Source of the DNA: Catellatospora methionotrophica
GTDB lineage: Bacteria; Actinomycetota; Actinomycetes; Mycobacteriales; Micromonosporaceae
Direction of reading: 5' to 3'
Length of the DNA stretch: 44,031 nucleotides
Assembly: GCF_011297335.1 (NCBI RefSeq)
Contig: NZ_JAAOTJ010000036.1
Span: 1 to 44,031, forward strand
This document shows, in pieces, positions 8,328 through 15,723 of this stretch. Numbering within the stretch: the stretch's first letter is position 1; each line of letters opens with the position of its first letter. The position numbers were made by a program, and so were the translations under genes. The notes below the pieces were generated by a model, which saw only the letters and a program-made list of their open reading frames with translations, made no database searches and was not told the DNA's origin.

Positions 8328-8801
8328 CTAGGCGGCGAGGGCGGCCAGGGCTTCGCCGTCCAGGCGGTAGACGGTCCAGTCCGACATCGGTTGCGCGCCC
8401 AGCGAGCGGTAGAAGTCGATCGCGGGAGCGTTCCAGTTCAGCACCCACCATTGCAAACGGGTGTAGCCGCGGTCGCGGCAGATCCGGGCGAGTTCGCGGA
8501 GCAGGGCCTTGCCGTGGCCCTGGCCGCGGGCCGACGGGCGCACGTACAGGTCCTCCAGGTAGACGCCGTGCACGCCGTGCCAGGTCGAGAAGTTCAGGAA
8601 CCACATCGCCATGCCGACCGGCTCGCCGGTCTCGTCGTCGACGGCCATGTGCGCGAACGCGGCCGGGTGCGGGCCGAACAGCGCCTCGTGCAGCTGCGCG
8701 GGCGTCGCCTTGGCCTCCTGCGGGGCCCTCTCGTACTCGGCCAGCTCGCGGATCAGGTCGATGAGCACCGGGACGTCGTCCGGCGTGGCAGGGCGGATCA
8801 T
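8328..8801 (-). CDS. GNAT N-acetyltransferase, SSAT-like
   Basis: A 157-residue acetyltransferase resembling the diamine/thialysine acetyltransferase branch (SSAT-like): IRPATPDDVPVLIDLIRELAEYE at the start, then VYLEDLYVRPSARGQGHGKALL carrying the acetyl-CoA R-G-Q-G-x-G loop, and WVLNWNAPAIDFYRSLGA near the end. Substrate may be a polyamine-like or lysine-like amine, inferred from family only. ATG 8801 has TATCGT seven bases upstream (8814-8809), so the message is probably leaderless. It is divergent from the MOSC gene with only 52 bases between starts, and the frameshifted SUKH gene follows it. Confidence 0.88.
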   Translation of the reverse strand: MIRPATPDDVPVLIDLIRELAEYERAPQEAKATPAQLHEALFGPHPAAFAHMAVDDETGEPVGMAMWFLNFSTWHGVHGVYLEDLYVRPSARGQGHGKALLRELARICRDRGYTRLQWWVLNWNAPAIDFYRSLGAQPMSDWTVYRLDGEALAALAA

Positions 8802-8808
8802 GGAGCGG

Positions 8809-8847
8809 ACGATACTCGGTGGCGGTCCGGGGCACGGCCACTAGGCT
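8809..8847. promoter_or_regulatory. Back-to-back leaderless promoters
   Basis: TATCGT on the minus strand (8814-8809) is seven bases from ATG 8801, and TAGGCT on the plus strand (8842-8847) is six bases from ATG 8854. The two starts are separated by 52 bases, so both promoters share this segment. Confidence 0.55.
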
Positions 8848-8853
8848 GGCCCG

Positions 8854-9510
8854 ATGGGCACCGTACTCTCCGTGAACCTGGGCAGGGCCAAGCGCTGCGA
8901 CGCCGCCGACGTCGGCGTCTCCGCGATCGACAAGCACCCGGTCGCCGGGCCGGTCGAGCTGCGCGCCCCGGGGCCGAAGGACGGCGGGCTGGGCAGCGGC
9001 GTCGTCGGTGACGAGATCTGCGACCACCGCCACCACGGCGGCGACGACCAGGCGGTGTACGCGTACGCCCAGGAAGATCTTGACGGCTGGATGGCCGAGC
9101 TGGGGCGCGACATCCCCGGGGGCATGTTCGGGGAGAACCTGACCACGTCCGGCATCGACGTCAACGGGGCCCGTATCGGCGAGCGCTGGCAGGTCGGCGA
9201 CGAGGCGGTGCTGGAGGTGTCACTGCCGCGCATTCCGTGCCGCACGTTCGCCGACCAGATGCGCGAGCAGGGCTGGATCAGGACGTTCACCAAGCGCGCC
9301 CTACCGGGGGCGTACCTGCGGGTGATCGTGCCCGGCCGGGTCAGTCAGGGCGACCCGGTCACCGTGCTGCACCGCCCCGACCACGACGTGACGGTGTCGC
9401 TGACCTTCCGCGCCCTCACCCTCGAACCCGATCTGCTGCCCGCCCTGCTCGCGGCCGACGCGTTGCCGGAGAAGGTCCGCGACAAGGCTCGCCTGCGTTC
9501 CGGTCGGTAG
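8854..9510 (+). CDS. MOSC domain protein (YiiM-like)
   Basis: A 218-residue protein of the MOSC family, which handles molybdenum cofactor sulfur or reduces N-hydroxylated compounds. Visible landmarks are the D-H-R-H-H-G-G-D-D-Q-A-V-Y segment (57-69), GGMFGENLTTSGID, and the conserved cysteine in LPRIPCRTF that would bind Mo-cofactor or carry sulfur. The C-terminal 40 residues fit the 3-alpha domain of YiiM. The ATG at 8854 sits six bases after TAGGCT with no Shine-Dalgarno, so a leaderless start is likely. It is divergent from the GNAT gene. Confidence 0.9.
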   Translation: MGTVLSVNLGRAKRCDAADVGVSAIDKHPVAGPVELRAPGPKDGGLGSGVVGDEICDHRHHGGDDQAVYAYAQEDLDGWMAELGRDIPGGMFGENLTTSGIDVNGARIGERWQVGDEAVLEVSLPRIPCRTFADQMREQGWIRTFTKRALPGAYLRVIVPGRVSQGDPVTVLHRPDHDVTVSLTFRALTLEPDLLPALLAADALPEKVRDKARLRSGR

Positions 9511-9512
9511 AT

Positions 9513-9746
9513 TTGGCTGAGGTGGTGCGGGCGCACGGGAACGCGTCGGGATACATCGCTGAGGCGGTGCGCATGAGGCAACGGCTGGAGGCGACGCGCC
9601 GTGCACTCGCGGCCGTGGGTGTTGAAGGCGTGCCACGCGAGGAGTACGAGCGGATCGCGCGATCAGTGACCGAAGCAGATGGACGGCGTTCCGATGATCA
9701 GGGCTGTCGCCTGATCAGGCGTGGAGGGTGCCGTCGAGGACGGTGA
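9513..9746 (+). pseudogene. Possible 5'-truncated ribbon-helix-helix antitoxin remnant
   Basis: Directly after the MOSC stop, a frame reads LAEVVRAHGNASGYIAEAVR then MRQRLEATRRALAAVGVEGV, much like the helix region of VapB/RHH-type antitoxins (the G-x-S-x-Y-I-x-E-A-V-R pattern). The N-terminal DNA-binding strand is missing, the only nearby starts are TTG 9513 and GTG 9522/9525, and the C-terminus runs antisense into the phzF-like gene. No toxin gene is present. I read it as a decayed toxin-antitoxin fragment, with low certainty. Confidence 0.35.
9695..9717. terminator. Bidirectional hairpin at a convergent junction
   Basis: TGATCAGG (9695-9702) and CCTGATCA (9710-9717) are perfect reverse complements with a 7-base loop, and the right arm includes the stop codon of the phzF-like gene. 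There is no T tract. It separates the MOSC-side and phzF-side transcription units. Confidence 0.45.
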
Positions 9747-10518
9747 CGGCGCGGCCGGCCAGTTCGACACGGTCGCCGCGCAGGGCCGTGCGGACCAGGC
9801 CGGACCGGGCGGAGGCCTGCAGTCCGACCAGCTCGTCGCGGCCCAGCCGCCCGGCCCACAGCGGGGCGAGCGCCGTGTATGCGCTGCCGGTGACCGGGTC
9901 CTCGTTCACTCCGACGGCCGGGCCGAAGAACCGCGACACGAAGTCGTACCCGGCTGACGGGTCGGCGGCGGACGCCGTCACGATCACGCCACGGGTGGAC
10001 AACGCCGCGACCAGGTTCAGGTCCGGTCGCAGGTCGCGGACGGTCTGCTCGTCGGCGACCTCGACGAGCAGGTCGCCCAGCGCCGGTCCGGTCTCCCACG
10101 CGGCGAGCACCGGCGCGCCGAGCGCGTCGGCCACGCCGATCGGCTCGGCGGGGGTCAGCGGCGACACCGGGAAGTCAAGGGTGATGGCCCCGTCGGCGGC
10201 GACGGCGGCGGTCAGCACGCCGCTGCGGCTGCCGAACGCGACCCGGTCGCCGATCAGCTGATCCTCGGCCAGGGCGTGGGCCATGGCCAGGGTCGCGTGG
10301 CCGCACAGGTTCACCTCGCACAGCGGCGTGAACCAGCGCAGCGCCCAGTCCTGCCCGCCGCGCGGATGCGCGAACGCGGTCTCGGCCTGGTTCATCTCGG
10401 CGGCGACGCGCTGCATCCACGCCTCGTCGGGGAACGAGTCGGTGGCCAGCACGACGACCCCGGCCGGATTGCCGCCGAAGGGCCGGTCGGTGAACGCGTC
10501 GATGATCCTGATCCGCAT
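9715..10518 (-). CDS. PhzF family isomerase/epimerase-like protein
   Basis: A 267-residue PhzF-fold protein with the two-lobed diaminopimelate-epimerase-like architecture. The N-terminal lobe has AFTDRPFGGNPAGVVVL and the catalytic glutamate in NQAETAF (Glu46). Also visible are CEVNLCGHATLAMAHAL and, in the second lobe, FFGPAVGVNEDPVTGSAYTALAPLW. Reaction unknown; only some members act in phenazine synthesis and no other phenazine gene is here. ATG 10518 follows TAGGGT (10530-10525) by six bases, a leaderless arrangement. Confidence 0.92.
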   Translation of the reverse strand: MRIRIIDAFTDRPFGGNPAGVVVLATDSFPDEAWMQRVAAEMNQAETAFAHPRGGQDWALRWFTPLCEVNLCGHATLAMAHALAEDQLIGDRVAFGSRSGVLTAAVAADGAITLDFPVSPLTPAEPIGVADALGAPVLAAWETGPALGDLLVEVADEQTVRDLRPDLNLVAALSTRGVIVTASAADPSAGYDFVSRFFGPAVGVNEDPVTGSAYTALAPLWAGRLGRDELVGLQASARSGLVRTALRGDRVELAGRAVTVLDGTLHA

Positions 10519-10524
10519 ACCGGC

Positions 10525-10530
10525 ACCCTA
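10525..10530 (-). promoter_or_regulatory. -10 hexamer for leaderless phzF-like transcript
   Basis: TAGGGT on the minus strand lies six bases before ATG 10518, and no ribosome-binding site is visible. Confidence 0.5.
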
Positions 10531-10589
10531 ACCCGGCCGGCACTGTCGGTGGCACGGCCAATCCCGACCCGGTGGACCGGTCAGGCGCA

Positions 10590-11279
10590 CTACTGGACGA
10601 CAGTGCCGGTGCTCAGCGGGTGGTAGTAGGAGTCGACGGCGGGCTGGCCGGTGTAGTTCGGCCCGGCCTGGTCGTCGGCCCCGGCGTACGCCAGGGGCAG
10701 GTCGAGCACGACCGGGCCGGTGCGGGACACGATCCGGCGGCGGGCGTCGTAGGCGACCCCGGCCTCGCGCAGCAGCCGCCGCACCAGTCTCGCCGCCGGG
10801 GTCAGGTCGGCCATCCGGATGCTCGCCAGGTCCAGGTGGGCGGCGAACGTGCCACCCGGCGACAACCAGCTGAGCGCACTGGCCAGCACACCCAGCTTGT
10901 CGCCGACGTAGTGCAGCCCGTGCACGCACGTGATCAGGTCGAACGTCCGGTCCGGCTGCCAGCCGTCGATCGGCGCGGTGTGCAGGGTGAGACCGTCCAC
11001 CTCGTACGCCCGCGGGTCGAAGTGGCCGACCAGGTCGACGCCGACCAGTTCCAGGCCGTCGGTCTGCGCGGCCTGGACCAGCGCGCGGGCCTGGCCGCAG
11101 CACAGGTCCAGCCAGGCCGCGCCGCCGCGCTCGGCGACGATCGGCGCGAGCCGGTCCAGCGGGTGGAAACCCAGGTCGCGGGCGTAGCTGTTGACGCCGT
11201 CGAGGCCGCGTTCGCGGTTCATGGCGTTGTTGGCCACCACCGAGGACCGGTGCAGGGCGTCATCGTCGAGCAGCCGCAT
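10590..11279 (-). CDS. Class I SAM-dependent methyltransferase
   Basis: A 229-residue Rossmann-fold methyltransferase. Motif I reads AWLDLCCGQARALVQAA (the acidic D-x-C-C-G glycine-type loop), motif II ELVGVDLVGHFD, and motif IV FDLITCVHGLHYVGD, followed by LSPGGTFAAHLDLASIR. Methyl acceptor is unknown. The N-terminal NSYARDLGFHPLDRLAPIV resembles small-molecule methyltransferases. ATG 11279 lies 41 bases after the TPR membrane gene on the same strand, so the two may be cotranscribed. No clear ribosome-binding site was seen. Confidence 0.85.
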   Translation of the reverse strand: MRLLDDDALHRSSVVANNAMNRERGLDGVNSYARDLGFHPLDRLAPIVAERGGAAWLDLCCGQARALVQAAQTDGLELVGVDLVGHFDPRAYEVDGLTLHTAPIDGWQPDRTFDLITCVHGLHYVGDKLGVLASALSWLSPGGTFAAHLDLASIRMADLTPAARLVRRLLREAGVAYDARRRIVSRTGPVVLDLPLAYAGADDQAGPNYTGQPAVDSYYHPLSTGTVVQ

Positions 11280-11320
11280 GGCCGCAGATCATGCCACGGC
11301 CGTGCGCCGCGCGGGGACGG

Positions 11321-12196
11321 TCAGCGCCAGCGGCGTCTCAGCCAGCGGCGCAGCAGCGGCGGCACGACCCACGAGTACACGCACAGCGCGAACCAGGCCA
11401 GCCCGGCGACCGCCGCCAGCGTCGGCAGGCCCAGCGCACGCAGGCCGTAGATGACCAGGATCGCGGCGATCCACGTCTTGACGGCGCCGAACCGGGCGAA
11501 CGGGCGCAGCGGCAGCAGCAGCGGGTGCAGCGCGATCCGTGCCTCGTGGGCGGCCTGCGCGTAGTCGCGGTCCGCCGGGTCGTTCGCGACCGCCTGGCGC
11601 AGCCCCGAGTACGCCGAGCGGACCTGGCCGCGCGCCGCGCTGGTGCCGCCGAGCAGGGCGTGCGCCTGGGCGTTGTCGGGGTGCGCGGCGACGAACTCGC
11701 GGCTGATCCGCTGGGCGAGCGCGTCGTCGCCGCTCGCGTGGGCGAGCTGCACCCGTGTCGAGAACACCATCGGCGAATCCGGCTCCTGTGCGGCGGCCAG
11801 CTCGACCAGGCGGCGGGCCTTGTCGGGCTGGCGGTGCTCCAGGCACAGCCGGGCGTACACGCACAGCAGGCTGACGTCCTCCGGGGCCAGGGCCAGCCCG
11901 TCGAGCAGGGCCCGCTCGGCGGTCTCGTGCCGCCCCTGCCGGTATTCGGCCAGGCCCAACTGGCAGAGCAGGTCCGGGTCGGGTCCGCCCGCGGCGAGCC
12001 CGGCGCGGGCCGCGTCGCCCGCCTCGGCCCAGCGTTCCAGCTGCAGCAGCGCCGCCGCGCGCAGCTCGAACACGATCGCCGACATCGCGTCGGCCTCGGT
12101 CAGCACCGCGAGCTCGCGCAGCGCCTCGGCGGGCCGGTCGGCGGACAGCAGCGCGTGCGCGCGCAGCAGCGCGGGGGCGTGCACGTGTTCGGTCAT
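11321..12196 (-). CDS. TPR-repeat protein with C-terminal membrane anchor
   Basis: A 291-residue protein. Residues 1-200 are successive tetratricopeptide helix pairs (LRAHALLSADRPAEALRELA, LRAAALLQLERWAEAGDAAR, LCQLGLAEYRQGRHETAERA, VYARLCLEHRQPDKARRLVE). Residues from about 225 form two hydrophobic helices (WIAAILVIYGLRALGL; AAVAGLAWFALCVYSWVV) and an Arg-rich tail LRRWLRRRWR, so it is a cytoplasmic TPR domain tethered to the membrane. Its ATG shares one base with the stop of the upstream 142-residue membrane gene (TGATG at 12198-12194). The divergent neighbour is a TPR-AAA+ ATPase, suggesting one membrane-associated complex. Confidence 0.85.
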   Translation of the reverse strand: MTEHVHAPALLRAHALLSADRPAEALRELAVLTEADAMSAIVFELRAAALLQLERWAEAGDAARAGLAAGGPDPDLLCQLGLAEYRQGRHETAERALLDGLALAPEDVSLLCVYARLCLEHRQPDKARRLVELAAAQEPDSPMVFSTRVQLAHASGDDALAQRISREFVAAHPDNAQAHALLGGTSAARGQVRSAYSGLRQAVANDPADRDYAQAAHEARIALHPLLLPLRPFARFGAVKTWIAAILVIYGLRALGLPTLAAVAGLAWFALCVYSWVVPPLLRRWLRRRWR

Positions 12197-12624
12197 CAGT
12201 CCACCACCACAGCGATCAGGATGTTCTCGAGCAGGCCACAGCCGATCGCGGCGGCCAGGCCGGGCCAGAGCAGGCTCGCGGGTTCACCGTCGCCGTACTC
12301 GTACGCCCGGAATGCCTGCTTCTGGGTCATGGTGACGAGGCCCCAGACCGCGAGGGCGAGGATCACGCCCACGGGTCGTCCCACGCCCGTACCGAAGTAG
12401 ACGGTCACGGCGAGCCGGACCGCCGTGGCCGCCAGTCCCGCTGCGGCGACGGCCAGCTGCTGGTTGCGGCCCAGTGACAGGCGGCGTGCGTTGAGCACCC
12501 CGAGAATCGTGACGGCCAGCGCGCCGCCGAAGAAGGCCGGGTAGACGATCGAGGAGGGCCGCCACGGCGGCGTGCCGAGCACCGGCCGCGCGCCGATGGT
12601 CGGCTGGAAAAGGTCGTCGTTCAT
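12196..12624 (-). CDS. Small integral membrane protein, partner of TPR/AAA+ genes
   Basis: A 142-residue protein with about four hydrophobic segments: YPAFFGGALAVTILGVL, LAVAAAGLAATAVRLAVTVYF, PVGVILALAVWGLVTM and AAAIGCGLLENILIAVVVD. Family not recognised. ATG 12624 has GAGGA six bases upstream; a frame open to 13179 is a shadow of the AAA+ gene. It is coupled to the TPR membrane gene by a TGATG overlap, and its start lies 58 bases from the start of the divergent AAA+ gene. Conservation of this three-gene order would show whether it is one system. Confidence 0.7.
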   Translation of the reverse strand: MNDDLFQPTIGARPVLGTPPWRPSSIVYPAFFGGALAVTILGVLNARRLSLGRNQQLAVAAAGLAATAVRLAVTVYFGTGVGRPVGVILALAVWGLVTMTQKQAFRAYEYGDGEPASLLWPGLAAAIGCGLLENILIAVVVD

Positions 12625-12646
12625 GAGCAGTCCTCGGGCAGGGGCG

Positions 12647-12674
12647 TTGCCGGTTCGGGCGGGCACAGCATAAT
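12647..12674 (+). promoter_or_regulatory. Promoter of the TPR-AAA+ gene
   Basis: TTGCCG (12647-12652) and CATAAT (12669-12674) are 16 bases apart, and CATAAT ends eight bases before ATG 12683. The message is predicted to be leaderless or nearly so. Confidence 0.5.
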
Positions 12675-12682
12675 GGCACGCC

Positions 12683-13930
12683 ATGAGCTCCCCGCTGATC
12701 GAAAGTCTGCTCGCGGCCGTCGCCGCCCGCCCCGACGACGTGCCGCTGCGGCTGCATGTCGCCGAGCTGCTGGTCGCCGCGGACCGGCCGGGCGAGGCGA
12801 TCGGGCAGCTCGCGGCGGTGCTGGCGCAGCACCCGCAGCACGAGCAGGCCCAGGCGCTGATGGCCCGCGCCCTCGGCGGACCCGTCCAGCCCACCGCCCC
12901 GCCGGCCCCGCCGCCCACCGAACCCGAGCGGCCCGCCTCCTCGCCCGGCGAGCTGGACTGGAAGGCGTACGAGGAGCAGTTCGCCGACGCGGTGCCGATG
13001 CGCTTCGCCGCCGACGACGAGCCCGACGCGGTGCGCGGGGACGGCGACCGGGTCTTCGACCTGGAGACCAGCCAGGTGCGCCTGGCCGACGTCGGCGGCA
13101 TGACCGACGTCAAGAAGCGCCTGGAGCTGGCGTTCCTCGCGCCGATGAAGAACGCGAAACTGCGCGAGTTGTACGGCAAGAGCCTGCGCGGCGGCCTGCT
13201 GCTCTACGGCCCGCCCGGTTGCGGCAAGACGTTCCTGGCCCGGGCGGTCGCCGGGGAGATGGGTGCCAAGTTCACCACGATCTCACTGGTCGACGTGCTG
13301 AACATGTGGATCGGGGAGTCCGAGCGCAACCTGCACGAGATCTTCGAGACGGCCCGCCGCAACGCCCCGTGCGTGATCTTCCTGGACGAGGTCGACGCGC
13401 TCGGGCACAAGCGCAGCCAGATGAAGTCCTCGGCGATGCGTACGCTGGGCAACCAGCTGCTGGCCGAACTCGACGGCATGGAGGGCGGCAACGAGGGCGT
13501 GTTCGTGCTCGCCGCGACCAACGCCCCGTGGGACGTCGACCCGGCCCTGCGCCGCCCCGGCCGGCTGGACCGCACCGTGCTGGTCGCCCCGCCGGACGCC
13601 GCCGCCCGGCGCTCGATCCTCGAATACCACCTGCGGCAGCGGCCCATCGCGGGCATCGACCTGAAGAAGCTCGCGGCGAGCACCGAGCAGTTCTCCGGCG
13701 CGGACCTGGCGCACCTGTGCGAGACCGCCACCGAGTACGCCATGCACGCCTCGATCACCAGCGGCGACCTGCGGATGATCGAGCAGCGCGACTTCGAGCA
13801 GGCGCTGCGCGAGGTGCGCCCGTCGACGGGTCCGTGGTTCACCACCGCCCGCAACGTGGCGATGTTCGCCAACGAGGGCGGCGCGTACGACGAACTCGTC
13901 ACCTACCTGAAGAAGCAGAAACTGCTCTGA
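12683..13930 (+). CDS. AAA+ ATPase of the classic (Vps4/Cdc48-like) clade with N-terminal TPR domain
   Basis: A 415-residue single-ring AAA+ protein. Residues 1-65 are a TPR-like helical domain (LRLHVAELLVAADRPGEAIG), followed by a Pro-rich linker to about 90. The ATPase core has VRLADVGGMTDVKKRLELAF, Walker A GPPGCGKT (176-183), Walker B IFLDEVDAL (232-240), pore-loop candidate LNMWIGESERN, sensor AATN (277-280) and arginine fingers in RRPGRLDR. A C-terminal lid follows (FSGADLAHLCETATEYAM). Such enzymes remodel or unfold proteins. No protease domain is present, so it is not FtsH. The N-terminal TPR and a divergent TPR membrane protein suggest a shared client or adaptor. Confidence 0.9.
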   Translation: MSSPLIESLLAAVAARPDDVPLRLHVAELLVAADRPGEAIGQLAAVLAQHPQHEQAQALMARALGGPVQPTAPPAPPPTEPERPASSPGELDWKAYEEQFADAVPMRFAADDEPDAVRGDGDRVFDLETSQVRLADVGGMTDVKKRLELAFLAPMKNAKLRELYGKSLRGGLLLYGPPGCGKTFLARAVAGEMGAKFTTISLVDVLNMWIGESERNLHEIFETARRNAPCVIFLDEVDALGHKRSQMKSSAMRTLGNQLLAELDGMEGGNEGVFVLAATNAPWDVDPALRRPGRLDRTVLVAPPDAAARRSILEYHLRQRPIAGIDLKKLAASTEQFSGADLAHLCETATEYAMHASITSGDLRMIEQRDFEQALREVRPSTGPWFTTARNVAMFANEGGAYDELVTYLKKQKLL

Positions 13931-14005
13931 CGCCACGAGATGGCGTTCCACCGTTACTGTCGGCGAGATCATCGTCAGGACGGGGAGACGGGAGGCGCGT
14001 CGCAC

Positions 14006-14488
14006 ATGGCGGCAGTGAACAGACGCCGGGACCACTATCACGACCCCGACGCGCCGCTCGCCACCCGAGTGGTGCCCGGCGGGGTCGCCGTCATCGCCGA
14101 CGAGCACGGCCGGGTGCTGCTGCAGCGGCGCGCCGACTCGGGCAACTGGTCACTGCCCGGCGGCACGATGGAGATCGGCGAGACCCTCGAACAGTGCGTG
14201 GTCCGCGAGGTCCGCGAGGAGACCGGCCTCGACATCGAGATCACCGGCCTGGTCGGCGTCTACACCGACCCGGGGCACGTCATCGCGTACGGCGACGGCG
14301 AGGTGCGCCAGCAGTTCAGCCTCGTGTACCGCGCCCGGGTCACCGGTGGCCTGCTGACGATCAGCGACGAGTCCACCGACCTGCGCTATGTCGACCCCGC
14401 CGCGTTCGCCGCGCTGCCGATCCACGAGTCGACCCGCCTGCGCCTGCGCCACCACCTCGACCGCCGCCCGACCCCGTACCTGGGCTGA
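14006..14488 (+). CDS. Nudix hydrolase
   Basis: A 160-residue Nudix protein. The Nudix box GGTMEIGETLEQCVVREVRE continues as ETGLDI and satisfies G-x5-E-x7-R-E-U-x-E-E-x-G-U. It is flanked by VIADEHGRVLLQRRADSGNWSLP and VGVYTDPGHVIAYGDGEVRQ, giving the strand order of ADP-ribose or (d)NTP pyrophosphatases; the substrate is not determined. ATG 14006 follows GGGAGG by about ten bases. An in-frame ATG at 13940 is less likely because it has no ribosome-binding site. The DUF4240 gene begins two bases after its stop. Confidence 0.9.
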   Translation: MAAVNRRRDHYHDPDAPLATRVVPGGVAVIADEHGRVLLQRRADSGNWSLPGGTMEIGETLEQCVVREVREETGLDIEITGLVGVYTDPGHVIAYGDGEVRQQFSLVYRARVTGGLLTISDESTDLRYVDPAAFAALPIHESTRLRLRHHLDRRPTPYLG

Positions 14489-14490
14489 TC

Positions 14491-15066
14491 GTGCCACGCG
14501 ACGACATCGACGACTTCTGGGACCTGGTCGAACAGGTGCGTACCCGTACCGGTCGGGCCGGGTTCTGCGACGCGCTCGCCCGCGAGCTCGGCCGCCGCCC
14601 GATCCCGCAGATCGCCCGGTTCCACGCGACCATGATGCGGCTGGCCGACCGGGCGGCGCGGTGGGAGTTGCTGGCCGCGGCCGACCTCGTCTTCGCCCGG
14701 TGCGGCGGCTGCTCGACGGATACCTTCCACGACTTCCGGCTGTGGCTGGTCCACCTGGGCCGGGACGTGTTCGAGGACGTGCTCGCCGACCCCGATGCGC
14801 TCGCCGAGCTTCCCGAGATCGCGGTGCTGGCCGGCGGTGACTGGAGCAACGCAGCCTTCCCGGCCATGGGCGAGGTGTGCGGCGTCGCCGAGCAGGCTTT
14901 CGAGATCGTCCTCGGCAGGCTTCCCCCTGCGGTCGCCGCCGCGATCGTGGAACCGGCGGAGTTCGAGCAGCGCCCGTGCGAGGAGCCCTGCGGCCGATTT
15001 GTCAGCTTCGGCGCGGAGGAGGGCCGGTCGAGGTTTCCCCGGCTGACGGAAATGTTCGGCAGCTGA
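14491..15066 (+). CDS. DUF4240 domain protein
   Basis: A 191-residue protein that matches the DUF4240 pattern: DDFWDLVEQVRTRTGRAGFC at the N-terminus, QIARFHATMMRLADRAARW, then STDTFHDFRLWLVHLGRDVFE. It is helical and cytoplasmic, and the molecular role of the family is unknown. The start is GTG 14491, immediately after the Nudix stop, so translation is probably coupled. The same frame is open far upstream through the AAA+ gene region but that is a shadow. An 18-bp palindrome lies 39 bases after the stop and likely terminates the operon. Confidence 0.8.
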   Translation: MPRDDIDDFWDLVEQVRTRTGRAGFCDALARELGRRPIPQIARFHATMMRLADRAARWELLAAADLVFARCGGCSTDTFHDFRLWLVHLGRDVFEDVLADPDALAELPEIAVLAGGDWSNAAFPAMGEVCGVAEQAFEIVLGRLPPAVAAAIVEPAEFEQRPCEEPCGRFVSFGAEEGRSRFPRLTEMFGS

Positions 15067-15104
15067 GCGCGCGCCCCTGCGATGATCTGCCATACGAGCT
15101 GAAC

Positions 15105-15156
15105 GAAGGAAGGGCACCTTCCACACGGACATCCGTTGGGAAGGTGCCCTTCCTTC
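15105..15156. repeat. Palindromic repeat element, copy 1 (perfect 18-bp stem)
   Basis: Bases 15105-15122 and 15139-15156 are perfect reverse complements; the core reads AAGGGCACC and GGTGCCCTT. The loop holds a nested ACGGA/TCCGT pairing. It follows the DUF4240 gene and can act as its terminator. A second element with the same core and the same 24-base interior length lies at 19843-19896. Confidence 0.8.
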
Positions 15157-15195
15157 TGCATGAGGGGGTGCGGGTTGTTGGTGGGGGAGGTGGTG

Positions 15196-15657
15196 ATGCT
15201 TGCCGAGTGTGTCGGGATGCCGGTGCCGGTGGGGATGCATGACGAGCACGAACGCTGGCCGCTCTACCAGCAGGCGATGGGCAGTCCGGAGTGCCGCGAG
15301 CAGCTGATGGCCACGGTGGCGGTGGACCCTGACCCGGTGCTGGTGATGGCGGTCGCGTTGGCGATGCTCGGGATCGACCGCGCGGGCCGGGACCGGTGGG
15401 CGGCGCTGGCCCCCGACGAGCACGGGCGGGCGTACGCCACCCGCCGCGCGGCCGAGCACGCGGTCCTGGACGTAAACGGTGACGTGCCCGAACTCGGCCC
15501 TGAGCTGATCGCGACCTGGACCGACTGGCTGCAGCGAACCCTGTCCGAGGTGTCGACGGTGCCCGAGGTGCTGCGCCTGCTGGCCGAACACGGCCGCACG
15601 AAGCGGATCAGGGGGACGGCGGCCGGCCGGGGCCATGCGTTACGCAGGCAGCGCTGA
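15196..15657 (+). CDS. Hypothetical protein
   Basis: A 153-residue soluble, mostly helical protein; family not recognised. It carries PLYQQAMGSPECREQLMATV, VLVMAVALAMLGIDRAGRDR and DEHGRAYATRRAAEHAVLDV, ending in a basic tail GRTKRIRGTAAGRGHALRRQ. ATG 15196 is supported by GGGGGAGG about six bases upstream. The frame is open to 15136, which would start inside the palindromic repeat and is unlikely. It is convergent with the CNNM-family gene 66 bases later. Confidence 0.65.
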   Translation: MLAECVGMPVPVGMHDEHERWPLYQQAMGSPECREQLMATVAVDPDPVLVMAVALAMLGIDRAGRDRWAALAPDEHGRAYATRRAAEHAVLDVNGDVPELGPELIATWTDWLQRTLSEVSTVPEVLRLLAEHGRTKRIRGTAAGRGHALRRQR

Positions 15658-15723
15658 CGGGCCGCCGGCCGGTCTCCGAACGCTGCCGGTGCGACATCGC
15701 CCAGCTGTAACGAGCGTCCTGAT

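Noticed and set aside
9715..10518. Phenazine biosynthesis cluster
   Set aside because: Only a PhzF-fold protein is present, with none of the other phz genes. Most such proteins are unrelated to phenazines.
14510..15060. An upstream extension of the DUF4240 frame to 12673
   Set aside because: The extended part is an out-of-frame shadow of the AAA+ and Nudix genes. GTG 14491 right after the Nudix stop explains the gene.
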